A stretch of DNA of 64,000 nucleotides from Hyphomicrobiales bacterium (GCA_028285595.1 JANQOW010000113.1:58962-122961), one strand, 5' to 3'. Positions 6,893 through 16,669 are shown, numbered from the stretch's first letter. Numbers and translations are program-made. Notes: generated by a model not told the origin, from the letters alone.

Positions 6893-9217
6893 CTATTCCC
6901 CCTCCAGCACCGTCTCGATCAGTTGCTGGAGGCTTGCGCGGGTGAACGGCTTTTCGATCACCGGCGCATCGGTCTCCTTGAGGAAGCGGCTGGCGCCTGG
7001 GCTCAGACTGTCGCCGGTGAAGAACCCGAACTTGCGCTGAATGCCCGGCCAGCGCTCCTGCGCCTGGGCATAAAGGGCCGGGCCATCCATATCCGGCATC
7101 CTTAAGTCGCTTAAAACCGCATCGAAGCTGGCGTCCGCCAACTGCTCCAGGGCACCGGTTCCGCCATTGGCGATCTCGCAGTGATAGCCGGCGATCACCA
7201 GGTGATCGGCAATCGTCTCGGCCACATCCTCTTCGTCATCCACCACCAGAATGTGCAGCCGCTTGGCGGGCGCCTGCCGGCTCGCCTGAGCGTCCGCCAG
7301 CGCGGCGGCGCCGGTGGGCGCATGCACGGGCAGGCGCAGCTCAAAGGTTGCCCCGCCCAGATCAGGCTCCTCCGCCAGACTAAGCTCACCCTCATGGGCC
7401 GCCACAATGTTGTGCGCAATGGCGAGGCCGATGCCTGTTCCGGAGCCTTCTTCCTTGGTGGTGAAGAAGGGCTCGAACACCTTGTCGCGAATGGCGTCCG
7501 GGACACCCGGGCCATTGTCTGAGATGCGATAGATGACCTCATCGCCGGCCTGCGACGTGGTGACCTGAAACGTCGCCCGGCGCGGCGGTGGGCATTCGGT
7601 CAGCGCCTGCTGGGCATTGATCAGCAGGTTGGCGAGAACCTGGCCGATCTGACCCCCATCGCCGAACAGCAGCGGCAAATCATCATCGATCTCAACGGAG
7701 AACTCTATGCCGCTGGTCCGAAAGCCGTAGTCCACAAGCTCCAAACACTCCCGCGCCGGAGCGGCGGCCGCAAAAGGCAGGCTTTCCGGCGGCTTTTGCC
7801 GCGCGGCTGCAAGAAAGCTTTTGACAATGCGGGCGCATTTGTCCGCTGCGGTCTTGATGCGCCCGGCCCGGGCCAGCACGGCCTCATCGGCGATCGTTTC
7901 GTTGAGGATGTCAGCCTGGCCAATCACCACCGCCAGGGGATTGTTCAACTCATGGGCCACATTGGCGAGCAATGAGCCGAGCGCGCCCATCTTTTCCGTC
8001 TGGGTGATGGAGATCTGCATGCGCTTGGTCTCGGTCAAGTCGCGCAGATACGCCACATAAAGCCGCTGCCCGGCGCTGGAAGCCTCCACCACGGCCAGCT
8101 CGGTGGGAATGCGCAAACCCTCTTTGTGCTTGGTCTCAATCTCCACCCGGCGGCCTTCCTCCCAGCCCGGCTGAGTTTGGCGCAGGAAAGCCTCCAGGCC
8201 GCCTGAGCCCGGCTCCCTGTCCGCATCCGGGATGATGAGGTCAGCCACCTGGCGGCCGGCCGCTTCTGCGGCGGTGTACCCGAACATGTGTTCGGCGGCC
8301 GGATTGAAGTCGCGGATATGGCCATCGCCGTCGAAGGTGATGATCGCATCGAGTGCTCCGTTGACGATGGCCAGCCGCTCCTGGGAGCTTTCCGCTAGCG
8401 CCAACTCGGCCTGTTTCTCCGCTGTGATGTCGCGTCCGTCGGACTGGTAGCCCACGATCTTGCCGGTCTCATCGAACAAAGCCCGATCGATCCACGACTG
8501 CCACTGCTGAGACCCATCCACCACATATTCCTTGAGCACTGTTCGGATGATCGGGTCTTCCGGGGTCAGCGCGCGCATGCGCTCGGCATACTCACGGCGC
8601 ACATCTTCATCGGCGATGAAGGTGAGGATATTGCGCCCGATGACGCTCTCCGTGCTGGGGTCCTTCACATAGGTCTTCTGATACGCCGCATTGGCAAAGG
8701 TGAGATTGAAGTCTGCATCCAGACGGCTGATGAGCTCCGTCTGGTCCTCCAGGATCGCCCGATAACGGGCCTCGCTGTCGCGCAGCGCCTGCTCGGAGGC
8801 CACACGGTCTGTGATGTCAACATAGGTGGAAATGAGGAAGCCATCCTCCGTGCGCCGCCGGCGTACGTCCACCACCCGGCCGTCGTCCAGGGTTTCCCGT
8901 TTGGCCCGTTCCAGGCCGCCCACTTCTTCGGTGATGTCGCGGTTGCGGGTTTCCACCGCCTCTTCCAGCGCTTTGCCCTTCAGGCCCTGCAGGGTTTCCA
9001 GGCGAAAGCGGCTGAACGCGGCAATGGGTGTGCCGGGCTTATTCAGCCAGTCCGGAAAACCATACATATCCAGGAAGCCCTGGTTGCAGAGCACCAAGGC
9101 GTTTTCGCCGTCGAATATGCTCACCCCCTCGGCCATGGTCTGCAGGATCAGCGCCATCTGCTCCATTTGCTGCGTAAGGAGCTGGGCGTGACCGGCCGGT
9201 GGGAGCGGATCGTTCAT
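6893..9217 (-). CDS. Hybrid sensor histidine kinase with several PAS domains and a C-terminal receiver
   Basis: About 774 residues without transmembrane segments, so a cytosolic sensor. In order: an N-terminal PAS-like domain (MAEGVSIFDGENALVLCNQG), further PAS domains (RAILEDQTELISRLDADFNL and ALDAIITFDGDGHIRDFNPA), a HisKA dimerisation domain with the phospho-acceptor His in NVAHELNNPLAVVIGQ, a HATPase domain (N-box NLLINAQQAL, G1 DNGPGVP, G2 GSGTGIGLAIAHN), and a receiver domain over the last 123 residues with its phospho-Asp in AVLSDLRMPDMDG. The start lies 4 bp after the stop of the OmpR-type regulator; ATGs at 9232 and 9253 are alternatives. It is the last gene of a three-gene signalling operon. 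The signal is unknown. Confidence 0.93.
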   Translation of the reverse strand: MNDPLPPAGHAQLLTQQMEQMALILQTMAEGVSIFDGENALVLCNQGFLDMYGFPDWLNKPGTPIAAFSRFRLETLQGLKGKALEEAVETRNRDITEEVGGLERAKRETLDDGRVVDVRRRRTEDGFLISTYVDITDRVASEQALRDSEARYRAILEDQTELISRLDADFNLTFANAAYQKTYVKDPSTESVIGRNILTFIADEDVRREYAERMRALTPEDPIIRTVLKEYVVDGSQQWQSWIDRALFDETGKIVGYQSDGRDITAEKQAELALAESSQERLAIVNGALDAIITFDGDGHIRDFNPAAEHMFGYTAAEAAGRQVADLIIPDADREPGSGGLEAFLRQTQPGWEEGRRVEIETKHKEGLRIPTELAVVEASSAGQRLYVAYLRDLTETKRMQISITQTEKMGALGSLLANVAHELNNPLAVVIGQADILNETIADEAVLARAGRIKTAADKCARIVKSFLAAARQKPPESLPFAAAAPARECLELVDYGFRTSGIEFSVEIDDDLPLLFGDGGQIGQVLANLLINAQQALTECPPPRRATFQVTTSQAGDEVIYRISDNGPGVPDAIRDKVFEPFFTTKEEGSGTGIGLAIAHNIVAAHEGELSLAEEPDLGGATFELRLPVHAPTGAAALADAQASRQAPAKRLHILVVDDEEDVAETIADHLVIAGYHCEIANGGTGALEQLADASFDAVLSDLRMPDMDGPALYAQAQERWPGIQRKFGFFTGDSLSPGASRFLKETDAPVIEKPFTRASLQQLIETVLEGE

Positions 9218-9221
9218 GGGC

Positions 9222-9950
9222 TCACGTGCCATCCGGCGAGTAGATGTAGCCAACGCCCCTTATTGTCTTGATGTAGCGCGGGTAAGAGGGGTCTTCCTCG
9301 ATCTTCTTGCGCAGCCGGGTGACGCGCACATCGATAGACCGGTCGAACGGGTCCCAATCGCGGCCATGGGCCACCTCCAGCAAGGCGTCGCGGGACAATA
9401 CCCGGCCCGGACGCTCGGCAAACGCCTTGATGAGATCATACTCCATGGGCGAGAGCGCAATGGTCTCACCGCTCTCGGTCTCCAGATAGCGGCTGTTGGG
9501 ATTGACCTTGAACGGGCCGAACGCAAAGGACTTGGCGTCCGTGTCTTGAGAGGCCTGGGCGATCACCTGGCGTTCCACCGGCGCTGCCCGCCTGAGAACC
9601 GAGCGCACCCGGGCAAGCACTTCGCGCAGTTCGAAGGGCTTGGCGATATAGTCGTCCGCGCCCACCTCCAGGCCGATCACCCGGTCGATACTGTCACCGG
9701 AGCCGGTGAGCATAACCACGCCCATATCGGTGGTTTCCCGCAAAAAGCGGCACAGGCTGAGACCATCCTCGCCCGGCATTTTCAGATCCAAAAGGCAGAG
9801 ATCGAATTTCTGCGTCGCAACGGCGGCGCGCAAGGCAGTGCCGTCTTCGGCCTCGGTCACCTGAAAGCCGTTGCCCACAAAATAGGTGTGCAAGGTCTCC
9901 CGGATATCCGGGTCATCATCGACCACAATGATCGAAGGCTGATCAGACAT
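9222..9950 (-). CDS. OmpR/PhoB-type response regulator
   Basis: A 242-residue DNA-binding regulator. The N-terminal receiver has the acidic pocket VVDDDPD, the phospho-Asp in CLLDLKMPGEDG, and the conserved KPF Lys. The C-terminal winged helix ends with RSIDVRVTRLRKKIEEDP and IKTIRGVGYIY, typical of OmpR DNA-binding domains. I start it at the ATG at 9948-9950 (MSDQPSIIVV), with a GGGGAG-type ribosome-binding site; longer in-frame starts add a sequence with no receiver homology. It is followed immediately by the hybrid kinase, its likely partner, and preceded by the receiver-cyclase gene, whose receiver closely resembles this one. Confidence 0.95.
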   Translation of the reverse strand: MSDQPSIIVVDDDPDIRETLHTYFVGNGFQVTEAEDGTALRAAVATQKFDLCLLDLKMPGEDGLSLCRFLRETTDMGVVMLTGSGDSIDRVIGLEVGADDYIAKPFELREVLARVRSVLRRAAPVERQVIAQASQDTDAKSFAFGPFKVNPNSRYLETESGETIALSPMEYDLIKAFAERPGRVLSRDALLEVAHGRDWDPFDRSIDVRVTRLRKKIEEDPSYPRYIKTIRGVGYIYSPDGT

Positions 9951-10029
9951 GCCGACCGCTCCCCTGTTCCTCAGCTCGCCCAATGGGAAGCATAATACAC
10001 CATCTGCACGCAATCGAGAGGGCCGAAGG

Positions 10030-10971
10030 TCATGAGCCCGGTGCCTCCACCGCAAACACCCGCCATGGCCCGGGCACGCCTCTGAGCTCGGTCTCTCCGC
10101 GGTCCTTGAACGCGAAGTCGGAGCCCAGAACCAGGTCCCGCACGGTGCTGGTCACCAAGATCTCCCCAGGTCCGGCAAGCCCGGATATGCGCGCGGCCAG
10201 ATGCACCGCTATCCCGGCAAGATCATCATCGCGCAACTCACATTCGCCCGTGTGCATGCCGGCACGCACCTGGATCTCCAGCCGCTCCACTCCCTTCACG
10301 ATCGCTCTGGCGCTTTTGAGCGCCCGGCCCGGCCCCTCAAAGGCCGCCAGGAAACCGTCCCCAAGCGTCTTCACTTCAAGCCCGCCGCTGGCCGCGATGG
10401 ATTTGCGGACAATGGCATGGTGTTCCGCCAAAAGCTCAGCCCAGGCCTTGTCGCCCAGCTCGGTGGCGAGCCGTGTTGAATCCACAATGTCGGTGAACAA
10501 GACGCTCAGCAGAACCCGTTCTGACGTGGAACCATTGCGGGCCCGGCGCGCAAACTCTTCCAGGGCGCTGCCGCCCTGTTCGGGCACCGCCTGCGTTACC
10601 CGGCGCAATACCGAGCGCACGCGCGCCAGAAGCTCGCGGGGCTGGAACGGTTTGGAGACGTAATCATCGGCCCCCACTTCCAGGCCGACCACCCGGTCCA
10701 CCTCATCGCCGGAGCCGGTGAGGATGATCAGGCCCATGTTTGTGGTTTCGCGCAAATGACGGCACAGGCTGATGCCATCCTCGCCCGGCAAGCCCAGATC
10801 CAAGATGGCCAGATCAAAGTTTTGGGACGCCACCTGGGCCCGGCAAGATGGACCGTCTTCAGCTTCTGCAACGGTGTAGCCGCGTGACGTGAGAAAATAG
10901 CTGACAGTCTCCCGGATATCCGGGTCGTCATCGACCACCAGAATTGAGCCCGACTGCTCCACGTCACCCAT
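10030..10971 (-). CDS. Response regulator fused to a class III adenylate/guanylate cyclase domain
   Basis: A 313-residue two-domain protein. Residues 1-125 form a receiver: VVDDDPDIRE, phospho-Asp in AILDLGLPGEDG, and the KPF motif. Residues 145-313 form a class III nucleotide cyclase: LLSVLFTDIVDSTRLA and LGDGFLAAFEG carry the two metal-binding aspartates, and GIAVHLAARISGLAGPGEIL the late helix with the conserved Arg. Both metal Asp residues are present, so it is probably active; ATP versus GTP specificity is not settled by eye. The ATG at 10969-10971 starts the receiver; a longer frame adds an unrelated N-terminus. It is the first gene of the operon with the OmpR regulator and hybrid kinase, 79 bp upstream of the former. 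Confidence 0.93.
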   Translation of the reverse strand: MGDVEQSGSILVVDDDPDIRETVSYFLTSRGYTVAEAEDGPSCRAQVASQNFDLAILDLGLPGEDGISLCRHLRETTNMGLIILTGSGDEVDRVVGLEVGADDYVSKPFQPRELLARVRSVLRRVTQAVPEQGGSALEEFARRARNGSTSERVLLSVLFTDIVDSTRLATELGDKAWAELLAEHHAIVRKSIAASGGLEVKTLGDGFLAAFEGPGRALKSARAIVKGVERLEIQVRAGMHTGECELRDDDLAGIAVHLAARISGLAGPGEILVTSTVRDLVLGSDFAFKDRGETELRGVPGPWRVFAVEAPGS

Positions 10972-11133
10972 TACCCTTTTGGTGGCTTCGTTGTAATCCA
11001 GCTCGCGCTCTGAAACAAACGGATAACAAATGAAACCAAGAACGAAATCACCCTGATACGCGGACACGTCATTTTAGCCTCAACACCTGTCGGGCCAACC
11101 GGCGCGATGAACTCGTTACTGGAGGAAATTGAA

Positions 11134-11739
11134 ATGTCCCGCTCTATTACTCAAAAGGGCCGCTTTGCCGCCGCCGTTTTAGCCGCAGCCACGGCCATTT
11201 TGGCTGCCACGTCTGGCGCATCCGCCGGCAAGATTGCCGACCTGACCTCAGGCGCCTGGACCGGAGGGGCCTTCACCAACGCCCACACCGGCACCTTCTC
11301 CCATTGTGCCGTCAACGCCAAGTATCGCAGCGGCGTTGCCCTCTACTTTGCGGTGACCGGCGCACGGCAATGGTCCATGGCCTTCTCTGCCAAGCATTGG
11401 CGCTTTGAGCGGGGCCAGAAATACCCCCTGCACTATCAGGTGGATGAGGGGCCGGTGATCCAGGCCAGCGGTGTGGCCAAGAGCGCCGCGCTGATGCAGG
11501 TGCACCTTCCGGTCAACGGGCGGATCTTCAGCCGCTTCCAGCACGGCACCACGCTCAAAGTGGCGGCCGGGCGCAAGGTGATGCGCTTTGCGCTGACCGG
11601 TGCCGGGCCCATGCTGACCAAGCTGGTGCGCTGCGCCAGCCACCATGCGGGTGCGGCGGAAAGCGTGCCCCATTCCAGCAGCCGCAAAGCGCCTGCGGCC
11701 CGGACCGGTGGGCGGCTGATCGATGTGTCTTATCGGTGA
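11134..11739 (+). CDS. Secreted protein of unknown function
   Basis: A 201-residue protein with a signal peptide: a basic start (MSRSITQKGR), an Ala-rich hydrophobic core, and probable cleavage after ASA near residue 31. The mature domain (SGAWTGGAFTNAHTGTFSHC, later FSRFQHGTTLKVAAG) looks like a beta-rich periplasmic module. It has two cysteines, one in SHCAV and one in VRCAS, that could form a disulfide. The C-terminus is a basic, Ser/Ala-rich tail. GGAGGA lies 7 bp before the ATG at 11134; an ATG at 11107 is less well placed. It is divergent from the cyclase operon. I do not recognise a functional family beyond similar hypothetical proteins in alphaproteobacteria. Confidence 0.8.
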   Translation: MSRSITQKGRFAAAVLAAATAILAATSGASAGKIADLTSGAWTGGAFTNAHTGTFSHCAVNAKYRSGVALYFAVTGARQWSMAFSAKHWRFERGQKYPLHYQVDEGPVIQASGVAKSAALMQVHLPVNGRIFSRFQHGTTLKVAAGRKVMRFALTGAGPMLTKLVRCASHHAGAAESVPHSSSRKAPAARTGGRLIDVSYR

Positions 11740-11796
11740 TTTTGCCACTAAATAGCTGATTTCATGCCCATATTGCCACAAAAGATGTTAGTATCC

Positions 11797-11872
11797 GAAC
11801 GAACCCATTTTCGCGTAAGCCCCTGAGAGCATTGATAAATTAGCGCTATTTGGCCTTGATGGTTGAGTTTCT
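11797..11872 (+). repeat. Dispersed intergenic element, copy 1
   Basis: About 76 bp whose last 28 bp (11845-11872) are identical to the reverse complement of 52145-52172. The left end (ACGAACCC at 11803-11810, followed by a TTTCG...TAAGCC pattern) is also shared with the other copy. Both copies lie in intergenic DNA. No protein or known RNA family is recognised. Confidence 0.75.
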
Positions 11873-11965
11873 CGCGTGCGCAAGGGCGCGAGGACGCCTG
11901 GGAAATAATTGCCCCCCAGCGCCAGCGGCGCTAGCCTGGGTGATCATCCGTTGGAGACAAGAACC

Positions 11966-12316
11966 ATGGCCGCAGACACTCCCGCTTCAACCTATGTGGA
12001 CGTCGACGATATCCCCTGGCAACAGACACGCTGGCCGGGGATTGAGATCAAAGTGCTCATGCAGGACGAGACGACCGGCATGATGACCTCGCTCACCCGC
12101 ATGGCCCCGGGCACCACCCTGCCCGATCATATGCATGTGGGGATCGAGCAGAGCTATGTGCTGGAAGGCGCGCTTGTGGATCATGAGGGGGCCTGCACCG
12201 CAGGCAACTTCGTCTGGCGCAAGGCCGGCAGCCGTCATGAGGCTCATGCGCCGGATGGCTGCCTGGTGCTTGGCATGTTCCAGAAGCCCAATAAGTTCTT
12301 CGACGAAGACGCCTAA
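11966..12316 (+). CDS. Cupin-domain (ChrR-like) protein
   Basis: A 116-residue single cupin resembling the C-terminal cupin of anti-sigma factor ChrR. The first motif is PDHMHVGIEQSYVLEG, with two His and a Glu/Gln set, and the second motif contains RKAGSRHEAHAP. GGAGAC lies 8 bp before the ATG. It stands alone between the dispersed intergenic element and the convergent GGDEF-EAL gene, with only 2 bp between the stops. There is no zinc-binding anti-sigma domain and no neighbouring sigma factor, so it is not an anti-sigma factor itself. Probable metal-binding enzyme or sensor; substrate unknown. Confidence 0.85.
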   Translation: MAADTPASTYVDVDDIPWQQTRWPGIEIKVLMQDETTGMMTSLTRMAPGTTLPDHMHVGIEQSYVLEGALVDHEGACTAGNFVWRKAGSRHEAHAPDGCLVLGMFQKPNKFFDEDA

Positions 12317-12318
12317 CC

Positions 12319-14379
12319 TCAGGCGCTGGCGCGAAACTCGGCAGCGGCAATCCGTTTTTGCCGCTTCAACAGCCCCACAAACTCGTTGCGGTGAACCGCA
12401 GGCGAGAAGAGATAGCCCTGGAACTCCCGGCAGTCATGGCGCTGCAGCCAGTTCAGTTGCTCCTCGGTCTCAACCCCCTCGGCCACCGGCTTGACCTTCA
12501 GAAGCCGGCATAAAGACATGATCAGCTTCATCACCGCATGATTGGTGCCGATGTTGGCGATGAACGAGCGGTCGATCTTCAAGCTGGTCACCGGGTAGTG
12601 CTGAATGTAGGCGAGGTTCGAATAGCCCGTGCCGAAATCATCAATGGCGATGCCAAAACCGCGTTCCTTGAAGGTGGAGAGAATCTCCGTGACGATCTTG
12701 TCGCTGCTCATCAGGGTGGTTTCGGTGATCTCCAGCTCGATGCGCTTGGGGTTGCAGCCCGTGCGATCCTGGAGCGACAGCACGTTGGAGTAGAGGTTTG
12801 AGGATTCAAACTGCCGGGGCGAAATGTTGATCGAAATGTTGATGGGAAAGCCTTCGCGCTCCAGTTGATGCTGTTCGATGGCTGCCCGGGTCATGACCCA
12901 GTCGCCAATCTCCACAATCAACCCCATTTGCTCGGCCGTTTCGATGAAACATCCCGGCGCGAGCAGCCCGCGGGTCGGATGGTTCCACCGTAGCAGCGCC
13001 TCACCGCCCAAGATCTTGTTGGTGAACGTGTCCACCCGAGGCTGGTAGAACAGCTCAAACTGCTCTTCTTTCAGCGCCTCGCGCAGATCGCGCTCCAAGG
13101 TGAGTTGCTCTTCGATCTTGTTGCGCAGGGAAATGTTGAAGCAGCTATAGGTGTTTCGGCCTTCTTCCTTGGCTTTGTAGAGGGCCACATCGGCGTATTT
13201 CAGGAGCGTGTGAAGGTCCTCGCCGTCTTCGGGAAACTGGCTCACACCAATGCTGAGCGTGGAGACGAACTCGCCGCCTTCCAGTTCGAACGTGGTCTGG
13301 AATTCCTGCACCAGTTTCTCGCAGAAGCGGTCGATCTGATCGCGGTCCTGCACATCGCTCAAACAAATCAGGAATTCATCGCCCCCAAGCCTGGCCACCA
13401 TCCCTGCATCGCCGGTCACAGCCGGCAGCCTTGCCGCCACCTGGATCAGGAGTTCATCCCCCGCGGCATGGCCAAGGGTGTCGTTTATGGCTTTGAAGCG
13501 GTCAAGGTCGATGATCAGGAAGGCCAGCTTTTCCCCAATCGATGCGGCCGCCTTAAGCTTGGGCGGAAGCTTTGACTGCACATAGTTGCGGTTGGGCAGC
13601 CCGGTTAAGGTGTCATGATCGGCCAGATACTGGGCGCGGCGCTCAGCTTCCTTCAGATCGGTGATATCGGTCTCGCTCAGCAACAGGGCGGATTGCCCGG
13701 TCACCGCGTCGGTGCATTCGCGTGCGGTGATTTCATGCCAGCGAATGCCCTTGGCGGTCTGCATTCTGGCCGATCGGCGGCAGCCGCCGTGCAGCGCAAC
13801 CTGGCTGAGCAGGTTCTCATAGTCGGCTGCTTTCACAAAGCGCTCTTTCAGCCGCAGCTCACCTTCAGGCTGAAGCGCGCGGGCGGCGGGGTTGCAATAG
13901 AGGGCGCAGCCGTCCCCATCGTAAAGCGAGATGATCACCGAGGTGTGGAGCAGCGCTTCAGAACTGCGCAAACCCTCCGGCGTATCAGTCCGCTGGGACT
14001 TGGCCTCGCACCACATGCCGACGCGCCCGTCTTCGAAGCGAAACCCTTTGAACGCCACGTCCAGAGTGGTCGGGACACCGGCCGGGTAGAGGGTCCAGAC
14101 TTCCGCGAACGAGGCGTTCGATGTGATGAAATCTTCCTGATACTGCTTCAAACGCTGGGCGACGGAAATGGACATGTCTTCGGACATATCCCTTGCCCTA
14201 AGCTCATCCAGGCTCTCGGCATTCCAGATCGCAACCGCCGCTTTGTTGGCCCACGCCACTCTGGAGAAGTCGATGTCGAAAATCCACACGGCGGTGTTTA
14301 GGTCGTTCAGCCGCTCCAAGGCGACTTTCTGGAGCTCTTGAGCTGGATCGACACTGTAAGAGACGGGGTACAACGGCAT
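12319..14379 (-). CDS. PAS-GGDEF-EAL protein, cyclic di-GMP turnover
   Basis: About 686 residues. Two N-terminal PAS-like segments (one around LNDLNTAVWIFDIDFSRVAW, another around HTSVIISLYDGDGCALYCNP) precede a GGDEF domain with an intact RLGGDEF site and DHDTLTGLPNR. An EAL domain follows with EALLRW, the DDFGTGYSN metal motif and the late AEGVET segment. Both catalytic sites look intact, so the protein could make and hydrolyse cyclic di-GMP, or use one domain for control. No membrane segment is seen. I start it at the ATG at 14377-14379; an ATG at 14472 adds 31 residues with little domain character. Such proteins often control attachment, relevant to the adhesin locus at the right end. Confidence 0.93.
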   Translation of the reverse strand: MPLYPVSYSVDPAQELQKVALERLNDLNTAVWIFDIDFSRVAWANKAAVAIWNAESLDELRARDMSEDMSISVAQRLKQYQEDFITSNASFAEVWTLYPAGVPTTLDVAFKGFRFEDGRVGMWCEAKSQRTDTPEGLRSSEALLHTSVIISLYDGDGCALYCNPAARALQPEGELRLKERFVKAADYENLLSQVALHGGCRRSARMQTAKGIRWHEITARECTDAVTGQSALLLSETDITDLKEAERRAQYLADHDTLTGLPNRNYVQSKLPPKLKAAASIGEKLAFLIIDLDRFKAINDTLGHAAGDELLIQVAARLPAVTGDAGMVARLGGDEFLICLSDVQDRDQIDRFCEKLVQEFQTTFELEGGEFVSTLSIGVSQFPEDGEDLHTLLKYADVALYKAKEEGRNTYSCFNISLRNKIEEQLTLERDLREALKEEQFELFYQPRVDTFTNKILGGEALLRWNHPTRGLLAPGCFIETAEQMGLIVEIGDWVMTRAAIEQHQLEREGFPINISINISPRQFESSNLYSNVLSLQDRTGCNPKRIELEITETTLMSSDKIVTEILSTFKERGFGIAIDDFGTGYSNLAYIQHYPVTSLKIDRSFIANIGTNHAVMKLIMSLCRLLKVKPVAEGVETEEQLNWLQRHDCREFQGYLFSPAVHRNEFVGLLKRQKRIAAAEFRASA

Positions 14380-14537
14380 ACACGGGGCCTCGCCCGCCAC
14401 CTGCGAGCTCACAAGATAAACACTGTTCTGAAAGACATGTCGGATATCCGACGAGAAGCAGCGATGCATCATGCGAGACGGGCGGGCTGTCCCTGCTGCC
14501 TGTCTTCTGTTTTTAAGTGGCAGTTGTGAAGCCGCAG

Positions 14538-15368
14538 TTAACCGTCAGACGGTTGTTCCAGATCCTGTGGGCGGGGGGTGGAAATGATATTGTAACCCGC
14601 ATCCACAAAATGCACCTCACCGGTAACCCCACCGGAGAGTTCGCTGAGCAAATAGAGCGCAGAGCCTCCCACTTCATCCAAGCTCACCGGTCTGCGCAAG
14701 GGCGAATGGCGGCGTTGGAAGGCAAACATGGCCCGCGCATCGGAAATCCCGGCTCCGGCCAAGGTGCGCATGGGACCGGCCGAAATGGCATTGACGCGGA
14801 TATTGTCGGCCCCGTAATCGGAGGCCAGATACCGGACCGACGATTCAAGGCCTGCCTTGGCCACGCCCATCACATTGTAATTCGGCATAACGCGGGTGGC
14901 ACCGCCATAGGTCAGGGTCAGAAGCGAGCCGCCATCGGGCATCATGGCCGCCGCCCGCTTGGCGATTTCGGTGAACGAGAAGCAGGAAATCACCATGGTG
15001 CGAATGAAGTTGTCGCGGGTGGTGTCGGCATAGCGGCCCTGCAGTTCGTCCTTATCGGAGAAGGCAATGGCGTGGACCACGAAATCGATCGTGCCCCATT
15101 CGTCTTTCAGCCGGTCGAACACCGCATCCACCGTGGCCACGTCTTCCACATCGCACGGCACCACGATGTTCGAGCCCACGCTCTCGGCCAACGGTTGAAC
15201 CCGGCGTCCGAAGGCTTCGCCCTGATAGGTGAAGGCCAGTTCCGCCTGATGCGCCGCGAGCGCCCGGGCCACACCCCACGCAATGGAATGGTTGTTGGCA
15301 ACCCCCATGATCAGCCCGCGCTTGCCCTTCAAGAGAGCTCCTGGCGCAGGAAACTCTGTTTCTGCCAT
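14538..15368 (-). CDS. fabI: Enoyl-[acyl-carrier-protein] reductase (NADH), FabI
   Basis: A 276-residue SDR-fold enzyme that reduces the double bond of enoyl-ACP in the last step of each fatty-acid elongation cycle. It has the FabI-type cofactor site (GLIMGVANNHSIAWGVAR), the HAIAFSD segment, and the Y-x6-K active site within NYNVMGVAKAGLES. The proline-free segment ISAGPMRTLAGAGI is also characteristic. It is the third gene of fabA-fabB-fabI, 38 bp after fabB, so the operon supplies both the isomerase/dehydratase and the condensing enzyme for unsaturated fatty acids plus a reductase. A second FabI elsewhere would be usual in this group. Confidence 0.97.
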   Translation of the reverse strand: MAETEFPAPGALLKGKRGLIMGVANNHSIAWGVARALAAHQAELAFTYQGEAFGRRVQPLAESVGSNIVVPCDVEDVATVDAVFDRLKDEWGTIDFVVHAIAFSDKDELQGRYADTTRDNFIRTMVISCFSFTEIAKRAAAMMPDGGSLLTLTYGGATRVMPNYNVMGVAKAGLESSVRYLASDYGADNIRVNAISAGPMRTLAGAGISDARAMFAFQRRHSPLRRPVSLDEVGGSALYLLSELSGGVTGEVHFVDAGYNIISTPRPQDLEQPSDG

Positions 15369-15406
15369 CGTCGAATAGTTCCGCTAAGATTTAGAAGTGG
15401 CTGGCG

Positions 15407-16624
15407 TTAGCCGTTATAGCGTTGAAACGCAAGGGTCGCGTTCGTTCCGCCGAAGCCAAAGCTGTTGGACAAGACCACATTCAGCTCTGCATTGTCCTGG
15501 CGCTCACGCACGATCGGGATATCTGCGAACTCCGGGTCGAGGTCGGTTATGTGCGCGCTTTCTGCGATGTAACCGTTCTGCATCATCAAGATGGAATAGA
15601 TGGATTCTTGAACGCCCGCTGCGCCCAAGCTGTGGCCGGTCAGGGATTTTGTGGCCGAAATCGGCGGGATATCCTCGCCGAACACCTCGCGCAGGGCTTC
15701 AATCTCGCGCACATCGCCAATCGGCGTCGCCGTGGCGTGGGGGTTAATGTAATCCACCTTCTCGTTCACGGTGGCCAAAGCCTGCAGCATGCAGCGCACA
15801 GCGCCCTCTCCGGACGGCTGCACCATGTCCACCCCGTCGGACGTGGCGCCATAGCCAACCAGTTCGCAATAGATCTTGGCGCCGCGGGCCTTGGCGTGTT
15901 CAAGCTCTTCCATCACCAGGGTGCCGCCGCCACCGGCGATCACAAAGCCATCGCGCGAGGCATCGTAGGCGCGGCTTGCGGTGGCCGGTGTGTCATTGTG
16001 CTTGGACGACATGGCGCCCATGGCATCGAACAGGACCGACAGGGTCCAGTCCAGTTCTTCACCGCCGCCGGCGAAGATGATGTCCTGTTTGCCCCACTGA
16101 ATGAGTTCGGCCGCGTTGCCGATGCAGTGGGACGAGGTGGCACAAGCCGATGAGATGGAATAGTTGACACCCTTGATGCCGAACGGCGTGGCCAAGGTGG
16201 CGGAGTTGGTGCTCCCCATGGAGGCCGGTACGGCGAACGGGCCAACCCGCTTGGGCCCGCGCTCGCGGGCGGTATCGGCCGAGGCCACGATCACCCGGGT
16301 GGACGGGCCGCCGGAGCCCATGATCAGCCCGGTCCGCTCGTTCACAATGTCGGCCTCTTCCAGGCCGGCATCGGCGATCGCCTGTTCCATGGCCACGTAG
16401 TTCCAGGCCGCCCCATCGCCCATGAAGCGGCGCACGCGGCGATCCATGACCTCGTCCAAGTCAATGTCCGGCGCGCCGTGCACGTGGCAGCGGAAGCCCA
16501 GTTCTTCGTACTTTTCCGCCTTACTGATCCCCGAACGCGCACCATGCAGGGCGGCGTTCACTTCTTGCGCGTTATTACCGATGGAGGAGACAATCCCCAT
16601 TCCTGTAACGACAACACGCCTCAT
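15407..16624 (-). CDS. fabB: 3-oxoacyl-[acyl-carrier-protein] synthase I (FabB)
   Basis: A 405-residue condensing enzyme that extends acyl-ACP with malonyl-ACP and is needed for unsaturated fatty acids. The Cys-His-His triad is present: Cys in [12 protein letters not shown], His in [11 protein letters not shown], and His in [12 protein letters not shown]. The glycine-rich end [14 protein letters not shown] is typical of the thiolase fold. Length and pairing with fabA favour FabB over FabF. AAGGA precedes the ATG by about 9 bp. It sits 45 bp after fabA and 38 bp before fabI, all in the same orientation. Confidence 0.97.
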   Translation of the reverse strand: MRRVVVTGMGIVSSIGNNAQEVNAALHGARSGISKAEKYEELGFRCHVHGAPDIDLDEVMDRRVRRFMGDGAAWNYVAMEQAIADAGLEEADIVNERTGLIMGSGGPSTRVIVASADTARERGPKRVGPFAVPASMGSTNSATLATPFGIKGVNYSISSACATSSHCIGNAAELIQWGKQDIIFAGGGEELDWTLSVLFDAMGAMSSKHNDTPATASRAYDASRDGFVIAGGGGTLVMEELEHAKARGAKIYCELVGYGATSDGVDMVQPSGEGAVRCMLQALATVNEKVDYINPHATATPIGDVREIEALREVFGEDIPPISATKSLTGHSLGAAGVQESIYSILMMQNGYIAESAHITDLDPEFADIPIVRERQDNAELNVVLSNSFGFGGTNATLAFQRYNG

Positions 16625-16669
16625 AGGCGAAATCCTTATTCTGCGGCCAGCGTTGCGGCTGGCGGCCCA

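Noticed and set aside
11966..12316. Anti-sigma factor ChrR
   Set aside because: Only the cupin half is present; there is no zinc-binding anti-sigma domain and no ECF sigma gene next to it.
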